Source: Candidatus Sphingomonas phytovorans (GTDB lineage: Bacteria; Pseudomonadota; Alphaproteobacteria; Sphingomonadales; Sphingomonadaceae). Taken from it: 64,000 nucleotides of DNA. Position numbers and translations under genes: made by a program. The notes under the pieces were generated by a model. The model was given only the letters and a program-made list of their open reading frames with translations, was not told the DNA's origin and searched no databases. Within the stretch, counting starts at the first letter, position 1, and each line of letters opens with the position of its first letter. Where the stretch lies: NCBI GenBank assembly GCA_029202385.1, contig CP119314.1, positions 870,501 through 934,500 on the forward strand, given 5' to 3'. Shown piece by piece: positions 63,673 to 64,000 of the stretch.

Positions 63673-64000
63673 ATGTTCATGACGCAGACGATGCGCTGGT
63701 TCGGTCCACCCGATCCGGTCTCGCTGCGCGATATCCGCCAGGCGGGCGCGAGCGAGGTCGTGACCGCGTTGCACGAGGTCGCCAACGGCGAGGTCTGGAC
63801 GCGCGAGGCTATCGCGGCGCGCAAGCGCGAGATCGAGCGGGCTGGGCTGGGCTGGACCGTGGTCGAGAGCCTGCCCGTGCATGAGGATGTCAAGACGCGC
63901 GGGCCGGCATGGGACCGGCTGATCGAGCATTATCGCGAGAGCCTGCGCAATCTCGCGGCATGCGGCATCGCCACCGTCACCTATAATTTCATGCCGATCC
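63673..64000 (+). CDS. uxuA: D-mannonate dehydratase, N-terminal part (runs off the right edge)
   Basis: 109 codons are visible. They open [55 protein letters not shown], then [20 protein letters not shown] and [20 protein letters not shown], a close match to the UxuA N-terminus (QTMRWYGP, NGEVW, VVESxPVHE, YNFMP). UxuA converts D-mannonate to 2-keto-3-deoxygluconate in the Ashwell glucuronate route. GGAG-like AAGGGAG lies 10 bases before the ATG at 63673. The end lies outside the window. Confidence 0.93.
   Translation, partial: MFMTQTMRWFGPPDPVSLRDIRQAGASEVVTALHEVANGEVWTREAIAARKREIERAGLGWTVVESLPVHEDVKTRGPAWDRLIEHYRESLRNLAACGIATVTYNFMPI

Noticed and set aside
1..64000. tRNA, rRNA, CRISPR arrays, insertion sequences or prophage.
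   Set aside because: None of their marks were seen when reading both strands: no cloverleaf, no repeated spacers, no transposase motif and no terminal inverted repeats with target duplications.

Overview
The window reads as a chromosomal segment of a GC-rich alphaproteobacterium, most likely a Sphingomonadales member. The reasons are four SusC-independent TonB-dependent receptors with the DIVVTA/DIIVTA signature, three DUF3089 hydrolases, a cyoABCD-SURF1 operon divergent from an MHS-type transporter, and a TPR-sulfotransferase beside a receptor. Product names come from my own reading of motifs and family resemblance; no database search was possible. I see no rRNA, tRNA, CRISPR array, insertion sequence or phage gene.

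Layout. 1-4.4 kb (minus): cytochrome bo3 operon cyoA-B-C-D-SURF1, with cyoA and cyoB each broken by two apparent frameshifts. 4.6-10.2 kb: MHS transporter, DipZ-type thiol-disulfide protein, an unusual AIG2/GGCT-M24 peptidase fusion, a truncated ybaK remnant, HU and a lipoprotein. 10.2-17.2 kb: CocE/NonD hydrolase, TPR-sulfotransferase and TonB receptor 1.

17.4-34.1 kb is the most interesting block. An eleven-gene minus-strand run goes from a GbcA-like Rieske oxygenase through a gamma-lyase-family PLP enzyme, two FAD oxidoreductases, all four heterotetrameric sarcosine oxidase subunits (soxB, D, A, G), an MFS carrier and formyl-THF deformylase (purU) to a DUF3089 hydrolase. Most junctions overlap or are under 30 bp. 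A LysR gene and a 2-oxoacid dehydrogenase E1 (AceE/MdeB type) diverge from it. The genes fit stepwise N-demethylation of a methylated amine, with one-carbon disposal via THF and formate. The gamma-lyase and E1 suggest the carbon skeleton may be more than glycine.

34.2-45.7 kb: lysine/alanine-rich H1-like protein, DUF3089 plus TonB receptor 2 facing an AraC regulator, then a GMC dehydrogenase-aldehyde dehydrogenase-MFS-DUF2817 operon and a TetR regulator. 45.7-54.1 kb (minus): DUF3089, small anchored protein, TonB receptor 3, GH78 alpha-L-rhamnosidase-like enzyme and GPH-type sugar symporter. 54.2-64 kb: ACS-type carrier and GH31 enzyme, a lipoprotein, an FCD/GntR regulator divergent from TonB receptor 4, an alpha/beta hydrolase, and the start of mannonate dehydratase (uxuA). 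This is consistent with uronate or oligosaccharide use. Each of the four receptors lies beside an alpha/beta hydrolase gene, which suggests paired uptake and de-esterification modules.
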